Below, one piece after another: positions 16,103-20,844 of a stretch of DNA of 64,000 bases (its first letter is position 1; the number at the start of each line of letters is the position of its first letter). The position numbers and the translations under genes are program-made. The stretch covers positions 1-64,000 of the IMG/VR virus record IMGVR_UViG_3300032677_000023; one strand, given 5' to 3'. The notes beneath the pieces were generated by a model, which saw only the letters and a program-made list of their open reading frames with translations, was not told the DNA's origin and did no database searches. This stretch comes from a virus.

Positions 16103-16320
16103 AGGTTAGTCGCGGTATTGTGGTCCACCATCCTCCGAAGAGGTTCAGGTTATTACGAGTAACCCCGAAGGATTCTCGACCACCCAGTGTTCATCAAAGT
16201 TCCCCCATCTTTCGATGGCTAAATCTCAGAAGGAAAGTCAAGCTTTCCAGAAGATGCCTCTAATCACTGCCTTCGCTGTTATCGCGATTTCAAACATAGG
16301 TTGTGTGCTGTATCTAACCT
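16103..16320 (-). ncRNA. candidate structured RNA upstream of the Ro-like gene
   Basis: No open frame fits, but dense pairing does. AGGTTAG at the 5' end pairs with CTAACCT at the 3' end. Inside are CCATC-GAAA-GATGG, GGAAAG/CTTTCC, CCTC-TTCG-GAGG, AATCC-TTCG-GGGTT enclosed by CGAG/CTCG, and GTGGTC/GACCAC. GNRA and UUCG tetraloops are typical of stable RNAs. A promoter at 16336-16364 would start transcription about 7 bases before it. A 12-base inverted repeat (16108-16119 and 16338-16349) also frames the region, its upstream arm overlapping the promoter. The remaining 160 bases to the Ro-like gene are AT-rich leader with no further clear structure. Identity unknown; no tmRNA or RNase P core was recognised. 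Confidence 0.55.
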
Positions 16321-16335
16321 TAATTCTTATCATTT

Positions 16336-16364
16336 ATAATACCGCGACTTAAGTTAAAAGTCAA
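16336..16364 (-). promoter_or_regulatory. sigma70-type promoter for the structured RNA and Ro-like gene
   Basis: On the - strand TTGACT (16359-16364), 17-base spacer, TATTAT (16336-16341). It sits between tRNA-Ile(GAU) and the structured RNA. Confidence 0.75.
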
Positions 16365-16374
16365 GTAGTATTTT

Positions 16375-16448
16375 TGGTGCTTCTGCGTGGAATCAAACCA
16401 CGGTAGATCGATTATCAGTCGATTATTCTATCATTGAATTACAGAAGC
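16375..16448 (-). tRNA. tRNA-Ile (anticodon GAU)
   Basis: Acceptor GCTTCTG/CAGAAGC, D arm ATTC/GAAT, anticodon stem ATCGA/TCGAT with loop CTGATAA, T arm CGTGG/CCACG, encoded CCA. It is the last tRNA of the array. Confidence 0.85.
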
Positions 16449-16486
16449 ATTAAATGGTGCCGGATGAGAGATTCGAACCGCCTAAA

Positions 16487-16642
16487 ATCTCATTTATTAT
16501 ATTTAGACCCTAAAAACGAATATCTTATAAAGACAGATATTAATAAAATTATAAATGCATCAAACCAAAACAATATATATGTAATTGTTATTGGCAAAAA
16601 ACACATTAATTTAGAGTCAATTAAAGAAATGGTAGGGGATAG
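16487..16642 (+). pseudogene. C-terminal relic of a homing endonuclease
   Basis: The + frame encodes LLYLDPKNEYLIKTD and continues with INKII...NNIYVIVIGKKHIN. This matches the C-terminus of the intact endonuclease at 19568-20203 (YLDPKNDYLIN, then EEKINKVCDQNKIKVLILNKNQ). Only about 50 residues survive; the N-terminal zinc finger and nuclease core are missing. The relic is on the strand opposite to the surrounding tRNAs and its end runs antisense into tRNA-Val. It is dead as a nuclease. Confidence 0.7.
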
Positions 16643-16703
16643 AGGTAACGCTCCTCTTCTTCCTGCTTGTAAAACAGGCACTCTACTTTTAAGTTAATCC
16701 CCC
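16630..16703 (-). tRNA. tRNA-Val (anticodon UAC) with aberrant T loop
   Basis: Acceptor GGGGGAT/ATCCCCT, D arm ACTT/GAGT, anticodon stem CCTGT/GCAGG with loop TTTACAA, perfect T stem AGAGG/CCTCT and encoded CCA. The T loop reads AGCGTTA instead of the near-universal TTCRANY, which removes T54, T55 and C56. Either functional with a non-standard elbow or decaying. Confidence 0.6.
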
Positions 16704-16747
16704 AAAATTATTTTAGGTTGCTCTACCTCTGTGCTAATCCGGCGTAT

Positions 16748-16824
16748 TGGCGCGACGGAAGGGAGTCGAACCCTCATTGCCCTGATTGAAAGTCAGGTTT
16801 CCTAGGCCGTTAGAAGACCGTCGC
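16748..16824 (-). tRNA. tRNA-Glu (anticodon UUC)
   Basis: Acceptor GCGACGG/CCGTCGC, anticodon stem CCTGA/TCAGG with loop CTTTCAA, T arm GAGGG/CCCTT, discriminator G, encoded CCA. Confidence 0.9.
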
Positions 16825-16828
16825 ATAA

Positions 16829-16918
16829 TGGCGGAAAGGGTGAGATTCGAACTCACGGAACCCTTTCAGGTTCGCTAGTTTTCAAGACTAGAGCCATCAA
16901 CCACTCGGCCACCTTTCC
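16829..16918 (-). tRNA. tRNA-Ser (anticodon UGA)
   Basis: Type II tRNA with long variable arm; acceptor GGAAAGG/CCTTTCC, anticodon stem CTAGT/ACTAG with loop CTTGAAA, discriminator G, CCA encoded. Confidence 0.9.
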
Positions 16919-16932
16919 ATTATTCTTTATAT

Positions 16933-16961
16933 AGTATATTCTAAGACTTGTTTAAAGTCAA
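16933..16961 (-). promoter_or_regulatory. sigma70-type promoter inside the tRNA array
   Basis: On the - strand TTGACT (16956-16961), 17-base spacer, TATACT (16933-16938), in the only sizeable gap between tRNA-Trp and tRNA-Ser. It should drive the last part of the array independently of the main promoter. Confidence 0.75.
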
Positions 16962-16970
16962 GCATTATTT

Positions 16971-17046
16971 TGGCACCCCGTCAAGGACTCGAACCCTGCT
17001 CTTCGGTTTTGGAGACCGAAACATCGCCCCTAAATGCTTACGAGGT
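16971..17046 (-). tRNA. tRNA-Trp (anticodon CCA)
   Basis: Acceptor ACCTCGT/ACGGGGT, anticodon stem TCGGT/ACCGA with loop CTCCAAA, discriminator G, encoded CCA. Confidence 0.85.
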
Positions 17047-17063
17047 ATTGTTTCTATTTATAA

Positions 17064-17153
17064 TGGCGGAGAGTGAGAGATTCGAACTCTCGGTAGAGTT
17101 TCCCCTACGTCTCGTTAGCAGTGAGGTGCCTTAGACCGCTCGGCCAACTCTCC
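17064..17153 (-). tRNA. tRNA-Ser (anticodon GCU)
   Basis: Type II tRNA; acceptor GGAGAGT/ACTCTCC, loop CTGCTAA, long variable arm, T arm GAGAG/CTCTC, CCA encoded. The anticodon stem has mismatches at its two ends (CCTCA against CGAGA). Confidence 0.8.
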
Positions 17154-17158
17154 ATTAA

Positions 17159-17234
17159 TGGAGCTTCCCCACGGAATCAAACCGTATCCTCACGTTCTTC
17201 AGACGCACGTGCACATCAGTTACACCAGAGAAGC
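17159..17234 (-). tRNA. tRNA-Phe (anticodon GAA)
   Basis: Acceptor GCTTCTC/GGGAAGC, D stem GTGT/GCAC, anticodon stem TGCGT/ACGTG with loop CTGAAGA, encoded CCA. The discriminator is U rather than the usual A of tRNA-Phe. Confidence 0.8.
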
Positions 17235-17242
17235 ATTAAATT

Positions 17243-17318
17243 TGGATCGGGGAGCAGGGGTCGAACCTGCAGTCTTACGGAGTCAAAGGCCGAGATGTTA
17301 CCATTACACCATCCCCGA
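17243..17318 (-). tRNA. tRNA-Gln (anticodon UUG)
   Basis: Acceptor TCGGGGA/TCCCCGA, Gln-like D arm, loop CTTTGAC, T arm GCAGG/CCTGC, encoded CCA. The anticodon stem is weak: 27-43 and 31-39 are mismatched. Confidence 0.75.
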
Positions 17319-17331
17319 ACAATTCTTAATT

Positions 17332-17409
17332 TGGTGCCGAGTGGTGGGCGTCGAACCCACTTTAATCAGGATATGAATCTGATGCGATAGCCAATACCGC
17401 CCCATCGGC
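17332..17409 (-). tRNA. tRNA-Met/Ile2 (anticodon CAU) with bulged acceptor
   Basis: D arm GCGG/TCGC, loop TTCATAT, T arm GTGGG/CCCAC, encoded CCA. The 3' acceptor strand has eight bases, so a C must bulge for GCCGATG to pair. CAU could mean initiator Met, elongator Met or Ile2 after lysidine modification; the sequence does not decide. Confidence 0.65.
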
Positions 17410-17424
17410 ATTATTTGTATTTAG

Positions 17425-17500
17425 TGGTACCCGCTCTTGGATTCGAACCAAGTCTACCTGATCCACAATCAAGTGTGCTGACCAACAACACTAAGCGAGC
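17425..17500 (-). tRNA. tRNA-His (anticodon GUG)
   Basis: Acceptor GCTCGCT/AGCGGGT, anticodon stem CTTGA/TCAGG with loop TTGTGGA, T arm CTTGG/CCAAG, encoded CCA. The usual G-1:C73 His identity pair is not present (A73). Confidence 0.8.
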
Positions 17501-17505
17501 ATAAT

Positions 17506-17582
17506 TGGTGCCCATGGTAGGACTCGAACCTACAAAACTCGGAGTTTGAAGCCGATACGTATACCAATTCCGTCACAAGGGC
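17506..17582 (-). tRNA. tRNA-Leu (anticodon CAA) with short variable loop
   Basis: Acceptor GCCCTTG/CATGGGC, Leu-like D arm containing GGAATTGGTA, anticodon stem TCGGC/TCCGA with loop TTCAAAC, T arm GTAGG/CCTAC, encoded CCA. The variable region is only about five bases, whereas tRNA-Leu is normally type II with a long arm. Confidence 0.7.
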
Positions 17583-17583
17583 T

Positions 17584-17659
17584 TGGCGCTGTTTGAGAGG
17601 ATCGAACTCCCGACATCCTGATTACTAAACAGGTGCTCTACCAACTGAGCTAAAACAGC
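17584..17659 (-). tRNA. tRNA-Thr (anticodon AGU)
   Basis: Acceptor GCTGTTT/AAACAGC, D arm GCTC/GAGC, anticodon stem CCTGT/TCAGG with loop TTAGTAA, T arm GGGAG/CTCTC, discriminator G, encoded CCA. A at position 34 is unusual in bacteria and their phages outside tRNA-Arg(ACG). Confidence 0.8.
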
Positions 17660-17666
17660 ATTATAA

Positions 17667-17747
17667 TGGTGCGCCTGGCAAGACTTGAACTTGCACCCGA
17701 AGACCAGTTTCTAAGACTGGCGTGTCTACCTATTCCACCACAAGCGC
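17667..17747 (-). tRNA. tRNA-Leu (anticodon UAG)
   Basis: Acceptor GCGCTTG/CAGGCGC, anticodon stem CCAGT/ACTGG with loop CTTAGAA, a short variable hairpin with TTCG, encoded CCA. Its first 18 bases also encode the end of the HNH gene at 17730-18242. Confidence 0.85.
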
Positions 17748-18242
17748 AGATTTTCTTTTTCTCCATGTCATTGTAAATGAATGGCAATTTGGGCAAAGAC
17801 CTTCTAAATTATTTCTATCGTTATTATTCGTATTGCCATCTTTATGTTCTAATTCAAGTTTTATGGGTTGACCTAACCACTCAAATATTCCACAGTTATT
17901 ACATTTAAAGTTTTGTTCTTCAAAAACTCTTCTTCTTTTTTGACCAGAACTAAGATCTTCAAACATTTTTGACAAATACAAATTTTCTCTTTTCTTTTTT
18001 ACTTTTTCTGATATACGGTTTCTAGTTTCTTCATTTATTGCGGAAAGGCGTTTTTCAATATGTTCTTGACTTTGTTTCTTTCCTTTATTGGATGGAGATC
18101 TTCCAATTAATTTTTCACTAACTTTTAAATTAATTTCTTTTCTTTTTGAGAAAGTAGAAAAAGCCGAAGCACATTTTTTACAACAAAATCTTCCAGAACC
18201 ATATTCACCTGAATGAGTTTCTTTACAATATTCACATAACAT
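17730..18242 (-). CDS. HNH homing endonuclease ending inside tRNA-Leu
   Basis: 170 residues: N-terminal CEYCKET and CCKKCASAF zinc fingers, a basic helical linker (residues 40-115), then the HNH nuclease module FKCNNCG, LELEHKDGNTNNNDRNNLEGLCPNCHS. The final codons SALVVE and the TAG stop lie within the acceptor and D arm of tRNA-Leu(UAG). The - strand late element TATAAATA at 18276-18283 precedes it. The C-terminal tail comes from the tRNA sequence and is unlikely to matter for catalysis. Confidence 0.8.
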   Translation of the reverse strand: MLCEYCKETHSGEYGSGRFCCKKCASAFSTFSKRKEINLKVSEKLIGRSPSNKGKKQSQEHIEKRLSAINEETRNRISEKVKKKRENLYLSKMFEDLSSGQKRRRVFEEQNFKCNNCGIFEWLGQPIKLELEHKDGNTNNNDRNNLEGLCPNCHSFTMTWRKRKSALVVE

Positions 18243-18275
18243 TTTTGAACCTCCAAAGTAACTTTTATATAAAGT

Positions 18276-18283
18276 TATTTATA
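18276..18283 (-). promoter_or_regulatory. T4-type late promoter (TATAAATA)
   Basis: Exact octamer 34 bases upstream of the HNH gene start at 18242, within the tRNA array. Confidence 0.55.
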
Positions 18284-18299
18284 AAAGTTCGTTTTTCAG

Positions 18300-18374
18300 T
18301 GGAGCGTCGAGCGGGAATCGAACCCGCATCTCTTGGTTGGAAGCCAAGAATAATAACCACTATACTACCGACGC
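18300..18374 (-). tRNA. tRNA-Gly (anticodon UCC)
   Basis: Acceptor GCGTCGG/TCGACGC, anticodon stem CTTGG/CCAAG with loop CTTCCAA, T arm GCGGG/CCCGC, discriminator U, encoded CCA. Confidence 0.88.
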
Positions 18375-18375
18375 G

Positions 18376-18446
18376 AGCGGGGAACGAGAATCGAACTCGT
18401 ACGATTACCTTGGCAAGGTAACAGGCTACCACTACATCACCCCCGC
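18376..18446 (-). tRNA. tRNA-Gly (anticodon GCC), no encoded CCA
   Basis: Acceptor GCGGGGG/TCCCCGC, anticodon stem TTACC/GGTAA with loop TTGCCAA, discriminator U. A single base separates its end from the next tRNA, so CCA is not encoded and must be added by the host CCA enzyme. Confidence 0.85.
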
Positions 18447-18447
18447 A

Positions 18448-18518
18448 TACTGCTGCTCCGATTCGAACGGCGTTATTCTCTTGTCGAAATAGTGTTTCCC
18501 ATCAACACCGACAGCAAT
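18448..18518 (-). pseudogene. degenerate tRNA-like element
   Basis: ATTGCTG pairs fully with CAGCAGT as an acceptor. A D-arm-like stem and a TTCGAAT T loop with a 4-of-5 T stem are present. The anticodon arm does not fold into a 5-bp stem and 7-base loop with U33, and CCA is missing. Likely a decayed tRNA gene. Confidence 0.5.
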
Positions 18519-18523
18519 TTAAA

Positions 18524-18600
18524 TGGAGGTCAGTGAAGGACTCAAACCCTCAACCTTCGCGTTCGTAGCGCGATGCTCTATTCAGTTGAGCTAACTGACC
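18524..18600 (-). tRNA. tRNA-Arg (anticodon ACG)
   Basis: Acceptor GGTCAGT/ACTGACC, anticodon stem TCGCG/CGCGA with loop CTACGAA, encoded CCA, discriminator U. The first 23 bases overlap the 3' end of the HNH gene at 18578. Confidence 0.88.
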
Positions 18601-18901
18601 TTTTTCTTTTATTTTTTATTTTTTTCGTAGCTTTCCAAAGCTGTACCCCACTTTTTTCAAGTTTATGAATTTCATTATGACAATTTCTACAGACAGGAAC
18701 TAAATCTATACCTATATGTTCATTTCCAAGACGTTTATATGTTCTATGATGTAAATCTAATGGGACGTTAGACGCTTGGCAACAATAACAATTCCATTTT
18801 CCTTCGCCTTTTATTTGTTTATATAAATTTGAAGAGTAGAAATCTTTTCTCTTTTTTTGCCATTCTTTTGAATTGATATAATCATAATATTTCATATACA
18901 A
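18578..18901 (-). CDS. small HNH homing endonuclease ending inside tRNA-Arg
   Basis: 107 residues with CYCCQASNVPLDLHHRTYKRLG and LVPVCRNCHNEIHKLE, a compact HNH domain with two zinc-binding CxxC-type pairs. The N-terminus SKEWQKKRKDFY is typical of phage HNH proteins. The C-terminus KRSVSSTE and the TAG stop are encoded by tRNA-Arg(ACG). No late promoter is clear upstream, and the ATG follows closely after tRNA-Cys. Confidence 0.8.
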   Translation of the reverse strand: MYMKYYDYINSKEWQKKRKDFYSSNLYKQIKGEGKWNCYCCQASNVPLDLHHRTYKRLGNEHIGIDLVPVCRNCHNEIHKLEKSGVQLWKATKKIKNKRKRSVSSTE

Positions 18902-18910
18902 GACTTTCTA

Positions 18911-18985
18911 TGGAGGTGCCTCCCAGAATCGAACTGGGTTCTCAAGGTTTTGCAGACCTGTGCATTGCCATCCTACTCAGGCACC
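18911..18985 (-). tRNA. tRNA-Cys (anticodon GCA)
   Basis: Acceptor GGTGCCT/AGGCACC, anticodon stem CAGGT/ACCTT with loop CTGCAAA, discriminator U, encoded CCA. Its acceptor supplies the TGA stop of the small gene at 18977-19183. Confidence 0.88.
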
Positions 18986-19183
18986 AATATATTCTATTCT
19001 TGGATCACTAGGAGTTGGTTGACCATACCATATGGTTGTATCCATTTCCATAATACGATAGATGCGATATTCTGGATAATTTTGTTCAAATAAATTGAAG
19101 ACATCATTAACAATTTCGACATTACGAACAACACGAGTATGTTGTTTCATATCATAATTATATTGAACGATTACGTCAGTCAT
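18977..19183 (-). CDS. small hypothetical protein between tRNAs
   Basis: 68 residues, starting MTDVIVQYNYDMKQH with AAAGGATTTTGAT upstream; beta-rich start then VNDVFNLFEQNYPEYRIYRIM. The frame is open further upstream through two tRNA genes, but only the ATG at 19183 has a ribosome-binding site. The TGA stop is inside tRNA-Cys. It has no zinc finger or nuclease motif. It resembles small T4-like proteins of unknown role. Confidence 0.6.
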   Translation of the reverse strand: MTDVIVQYNYDMKQHTRVVRNVEIVNDVFNLFEQNYPEYRIYRIMEMDTTIWYGQPTPSDPRIEYIGA

Positions 19184-19199
19184 ATCAAAATCCTTTAAT

Positions 19200-19275
19200 T
19201 GGCTGGGGATCAAGGACTCGAACCTCGGACATCCAGATTCAGAGTCTGGCGTTCTACCAACTGAACTAATCCCCA
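19200..19275 (-). tRNA. tRNA-Gln (anticodon CUG)
   Basis: Acceptor TGGGGAT/ATCCCCA, anticodon stem CCAGA/TCTGG with loop CTCTGAA, discriminator G, encoded CCA. Confidence 0.88.
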
Positions 19276-19281
19276 ATATAA

Positions 19282-19355
19282 TGGCGATCCTAAAGGGACT
19301 CGAACCCTCCTTTACCCGTAGACAGCGGGTAGCCTTCCCTGACGGCAATAGGACC
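19282..19355 (-). tRNA. tRNA-Asp (anticodon GUC)
   Basis: Acceptor GGTCCTA/TAGGATC, anticodon stem ACCCG/CGGGT with loop CTGTCTA, T arm GAGGG/CCCTT, discriminator G, encoded CCA. Confidence 0.88.
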
Positions 19356-19362
19356 ATTAATT

Positions 19363-19435
19363 TGGTTGCGGTCGCTGGTGACGCTCCAGTTCTCTAGCTT
19401 ATGAGGCTAGCATGGCACTTTTCCACTACCCCGCA
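19363..19435 (-). tRNA. tRNA-Met (anticodon CAU) with aberrant T loop
   Basis: Acceptor TGCGGGG pairs at five of seven positions with GACCGCA; anticodon stem CTAGC/GCTAG with loop CTCATAA; T stem CTGG/CCAG closes a loop AGCGTCA instead of TTCRANY; CCA encoded. The T loop matches that of tRNA-Val at 16630 (AGCGTYA). Function is uncertain. Confidence 0.6.
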
Positions 19436-19442
19436 ATAAAAT

Positions 19443-19481
19443 TTATCTAGCAAACAACAAAATCCATTGTACTCGCATCAT
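19443..19481 (-). other. possible 12-codon mini-ORF between tRNAs
   Basis: ATGATG preceded by AAAAGGAAAC opens a frame of 12 codons ending TAA just before tRNA-Met. The ribosome-binding site is good but the product is too short to judge; it may be a leader peptide or a gene relic. Confidence 0.2.
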
Positions 19482-19500
19482 TTTTTGTTTCCTTTTAATA

Positions 19501-19577
19501 TGGTGCTGAAGAAAGGACTCGAACCCTCAACCTTCGCATTACAAGTGCGCTGCTCTACCAATTAAAGCTACTTCAGC
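19501..19577 (-). tRNA. tRNA-Thr (anticodon UGU)
   Basis: Acceptor GCTGAAG/CTTCAGC, D arm GCTT/GAGC, anticodon stem GCGCA/TGCGA with loop CTTGTAA, encoded CCA. U8-A9-G10 serves as the stop codon of the endonuclease gene at 19568. Confidence 0.88.
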
Positions 19578-20203
19578 AATTTAATTATTTCATTCCAACA
19601 TAGTTGGTTCTTATTCAAGATTAACACTTTAATCTTATTTTGATCACAAACTTTATTTATTTTTTCTTCATCAGAAAATCCTAAACTGGGATTATTGTTA
19701 TTGATCAAATAATCGTTTTTTGGGTCCAAATATATATTATAATCAATCAAATACATATCTGGAGTATATGTTCTATGCTTACCATTTCTATCAACATAAT
19801 TAAATTTTTTACAAGTATCCCATCTTATATTATTCTCGTCTAATGATTGTGCAACAATCAATTCATATGTTGAACCAAGAATTTTATCTTTATATCTTAT
19901 TCTTCTAGATTGTGAAACGCCACCCAATCCTCTTTCTTTAGCAAGCTTACTCATCTTTATTTTTACAGATTCTGTTTGACCTCTTTTTCGATTTGTATCA
20001 GCTATTCTTTCTAAAGCTTCTTTGGATATTTTAGGTTTTTGTAAACCTAATTCTTTAGCCTTTTTATATTGATTAGAATGTTTTCTGATGCTAAAATCAT
20101 AAATTCTAATTTTACGATCGGGATTTAATTTACACATTCTTTGATGATTTCTCAAAGAATTATTATTTTTACATTCTTTATTACAAAAAGTACAAAGTAG
20201 CAT
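19568..20203 (-). CDS. homing endonuclease with N-terminal zinc finger, degenerate PD-(D/E)XK
   Basis: 211 residues. The N-terminal zinc finger CTFCNKECKNNNSLRNHQRMC closely parallels the enzyme at 592-1278. A basic helical linker follows. The C-terminal domain has GSTYELIVAQSLDENNIRWD and TPDMYLIDYNIYLDPKNDYL, where the usual ExK is DPK, so either a variant active site or an inactive one. The stop codon TAG is the U8-A9-G10 of tRNA-Thr(UGU). A late promoter at 20231-20238 precedes it. Confidence 0.75.
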   Translation of the reverse strand: MLLCTFCNKECKNNNSLRNHQRMCKLNPDRKIRIYDFSIRKHSNQYKKAKELGLQKPKISKEALERIADTNRKRGQTESVKIKMSKLAKERGLGGVSQSRRIRYKDKILGSTYELIVAQSLDENNIRWDTCKKFNYVDRNGKHRTYTPDMYLIDYNIYLDPKNDYLINNNNPSLGFSDEEKINKVCDQNKIKVLILNKNQLCWNEIIKLLK

Positions 20204-20230
20204 TTTTATCTTTAATATTACGTTGATTTA

Positions 20231-20238
20231 TATTTATA
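20231..20238 (-). promoter_or_regulatory. T4-type late promoter (TATAAATA)
   Basis: Exact octamer 28 bases upstream of the endonuclease gene; it overlaps the 3' arm of the structured RNA at 20235-20330. Confidence 0.55.
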
Positions 20239-20330
20239 ATTATCGTATCAGTTCTCCAGCCCTTTGGGAGCGCGACTTCCCTATTCACCTTCACAGAATT
20301 TTCGCACGTCTGCTAGACACGATAATTATA
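20235..20330 (-). ncRNA. candidate stable RNA in tRNA array (96 nt)
   Basis: A perfect 12-bp stem (TATAATTATCGT with ACGATAATTATA) closes the element. Inside are GTCT-AGC-AGAC, a GGGA/TCCC stem and a CTCC/GGAG stem. There is no coding frame of note. T4 also encodes two stable RNAs of unknown function within its tRNA cluster, so an analogous RNA is proposed. Confidence 0.5.
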
Positions 20331-20446
20331 ATTCGCTGTGGTTTTAGAACATTAGGACCACCATCCTAGACTCGGAACTTTTCAGCCCGGAATTACCGAC
20401 TAACCGTGGGTCGGCGCGTGTCTATTAAGCGACAAACCTTAATTAT
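20331..20446 (-). ncRNA. candidate structured RNA in tRNA array
   Basis: Several short stems are visible: TCGCT/AGCGA closing, CCGAC/GTCGG, and TAGGA/TCCTA around TGGTGG. It contains the blocks ATTAAGGTT near the 5' side and GGATGGTGG near the 3' side, both also found in the RNA upstream of the Ro-like gene. Boundaries are approximate. Confidence 0.4.
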
Positions 20447-20515
20447 CATATGGTAGAGATTCTAGATTTCTCCTTTACCAAGCTACGAGCTTCCTAGCAA
20501 CTGAGCGACCATATG
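20447..20515 (-). ncRNA. tRNA-like hairpin element
   Basis: CATATGGT and ACCATATG form an 8-bp closing stem. A D-arm-like stretch GCTCAGTTGCTAGGAAGC follows the 5' arm, and a GAGA/TCTC stem stands where a T arm would be. No usable anticodon arm or CCA is present, so it is a tRNA-derived RNA or a decayed tRNA. Confidence 0.4.
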
Positions 20516-20518
20516 AAT

Positions 20519-20650
20519 TTAAATTCCCAAAGACTCGTTTATATATGAAATAGCCTCTTCAATACAAGTTATGGTTTTTTCATCTTCTATATGTTTATTC
20601 TTAAGCATTATTAAAACAAACAAAACTTTTTTAAGCTTCTCATAATCCAT
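20519..20650 (-). CDS. 43-residue small protein
   Basis: An ATG with AAAGGATATATT upstream opens a frame of 43 codons, with a product starting MDYEKLKKVLFVLIMLKNK and ending INESLGI. It is amphipathic and helical and lies between tRNA-Ala and the tRNA-like element. Good initiation signals make it a plausible gene; function unknown. Confidence 0.55.
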   Translation of the reverse strand: MDYEKLKKVLFVLIMLKNKHIEDEKTITCIEEAISYINESLGI

Positions 20651-20674
20651 AATATATCCTTTATGTTTTTAGAT

Positions 20675-20748
20675 TGGTGGAGACGGAGAGAATCGAACTC
20701 TCAAGTACGCCGTGCAAAAGCGTCAGTTTACCGTTAGCTTACGCCCCC
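20675..20748 (-). tRNA. tRNA-Ala (anticodon UGC)
   Basis: Acceptor GGGGGCG/CGTCTCC, anticodon stem ACGCT/GGCGT with loop TTTGCAC, T arm GAGAG/CTCTC, encoded CCA. Confidence 0.85.
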
Positions 20749-20753
20749 ATTAT

Positions 20754-20832
20754 TGGCTCCTGTCGTAGGGATCGAACCTACCTAATCAGTGGTTAACAGC
20801 CACGTCCATGCACCAAGCTCGGATTGACAGGA
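20754..20832 (-). tRNA. tRNA-Asn (anticodon GUU)
   Basis: Acceptor TCCTGTC/GACAGGA, anticodon stem CGTGG/CCACT with loop CTGTTAA, T arm GTAGG/CCTAC, discriminator G, encoded CCA. Confidence 0.85.
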
Positions 20833-20844
20833 ATAAAACTTTAT

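Larger units (their letters stand above)
16455..16743 (-). pseudogene. split or degenerate tRNA interrupted by endonuclease relic
   Basis: The 5' part (16743 down to about 16704) has acceptor GCCGGAT, U8-A9, a D arm and CCTAAAAT. The 3' part (about 16486-16455) has ATTTTAGG, loop TTCGAAT, acceptor ATCCGGC, A73 and CCA. Acceptor halves pair perfectly, and CCTAAAAT pairs with ATTTTAGG. Between them lie an endonuclease fragment and a Val tRNA. The T stem (GGCGG/CTCTC) is poor. Either a broken gene or an intron-like arrangement; a broken gene is more likely. Confidence 0.5.

Noticed and set aside
16095-16329. tmRNA or RNase P RNA
   Set aside because: No tRNA-Ala-like ends with CCA, no tag frame and no RNase P core motifs were found.
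16630-16703. tRNA-Tyr(GUA) on the + strand at the Val locus
   Set aside because: The + reading has an anticodon-like loop TTGTAAA, but lacks a D arm, T arm and CCA; the - strand reading has all arms.
17121-17390. Open frames on the + strand across the tRNA array
   Set aside because: They are antisense readings of tRNA genes, without initiation signals.
18977-19357. Longer 126-residue reading of the small gene between tRNAs
   Set aside because: The upstream part runs through tRNA-Gln(CUG) and tRNA-Asp; the ATG at 19183 has a good ribosome-binding site.
20235-20330. Cobalamin-type riboswitch
   Set aside because: A short GGTGAATAGGGAA stretch looks similar, but the rest of the core and a regulated gene are missing.
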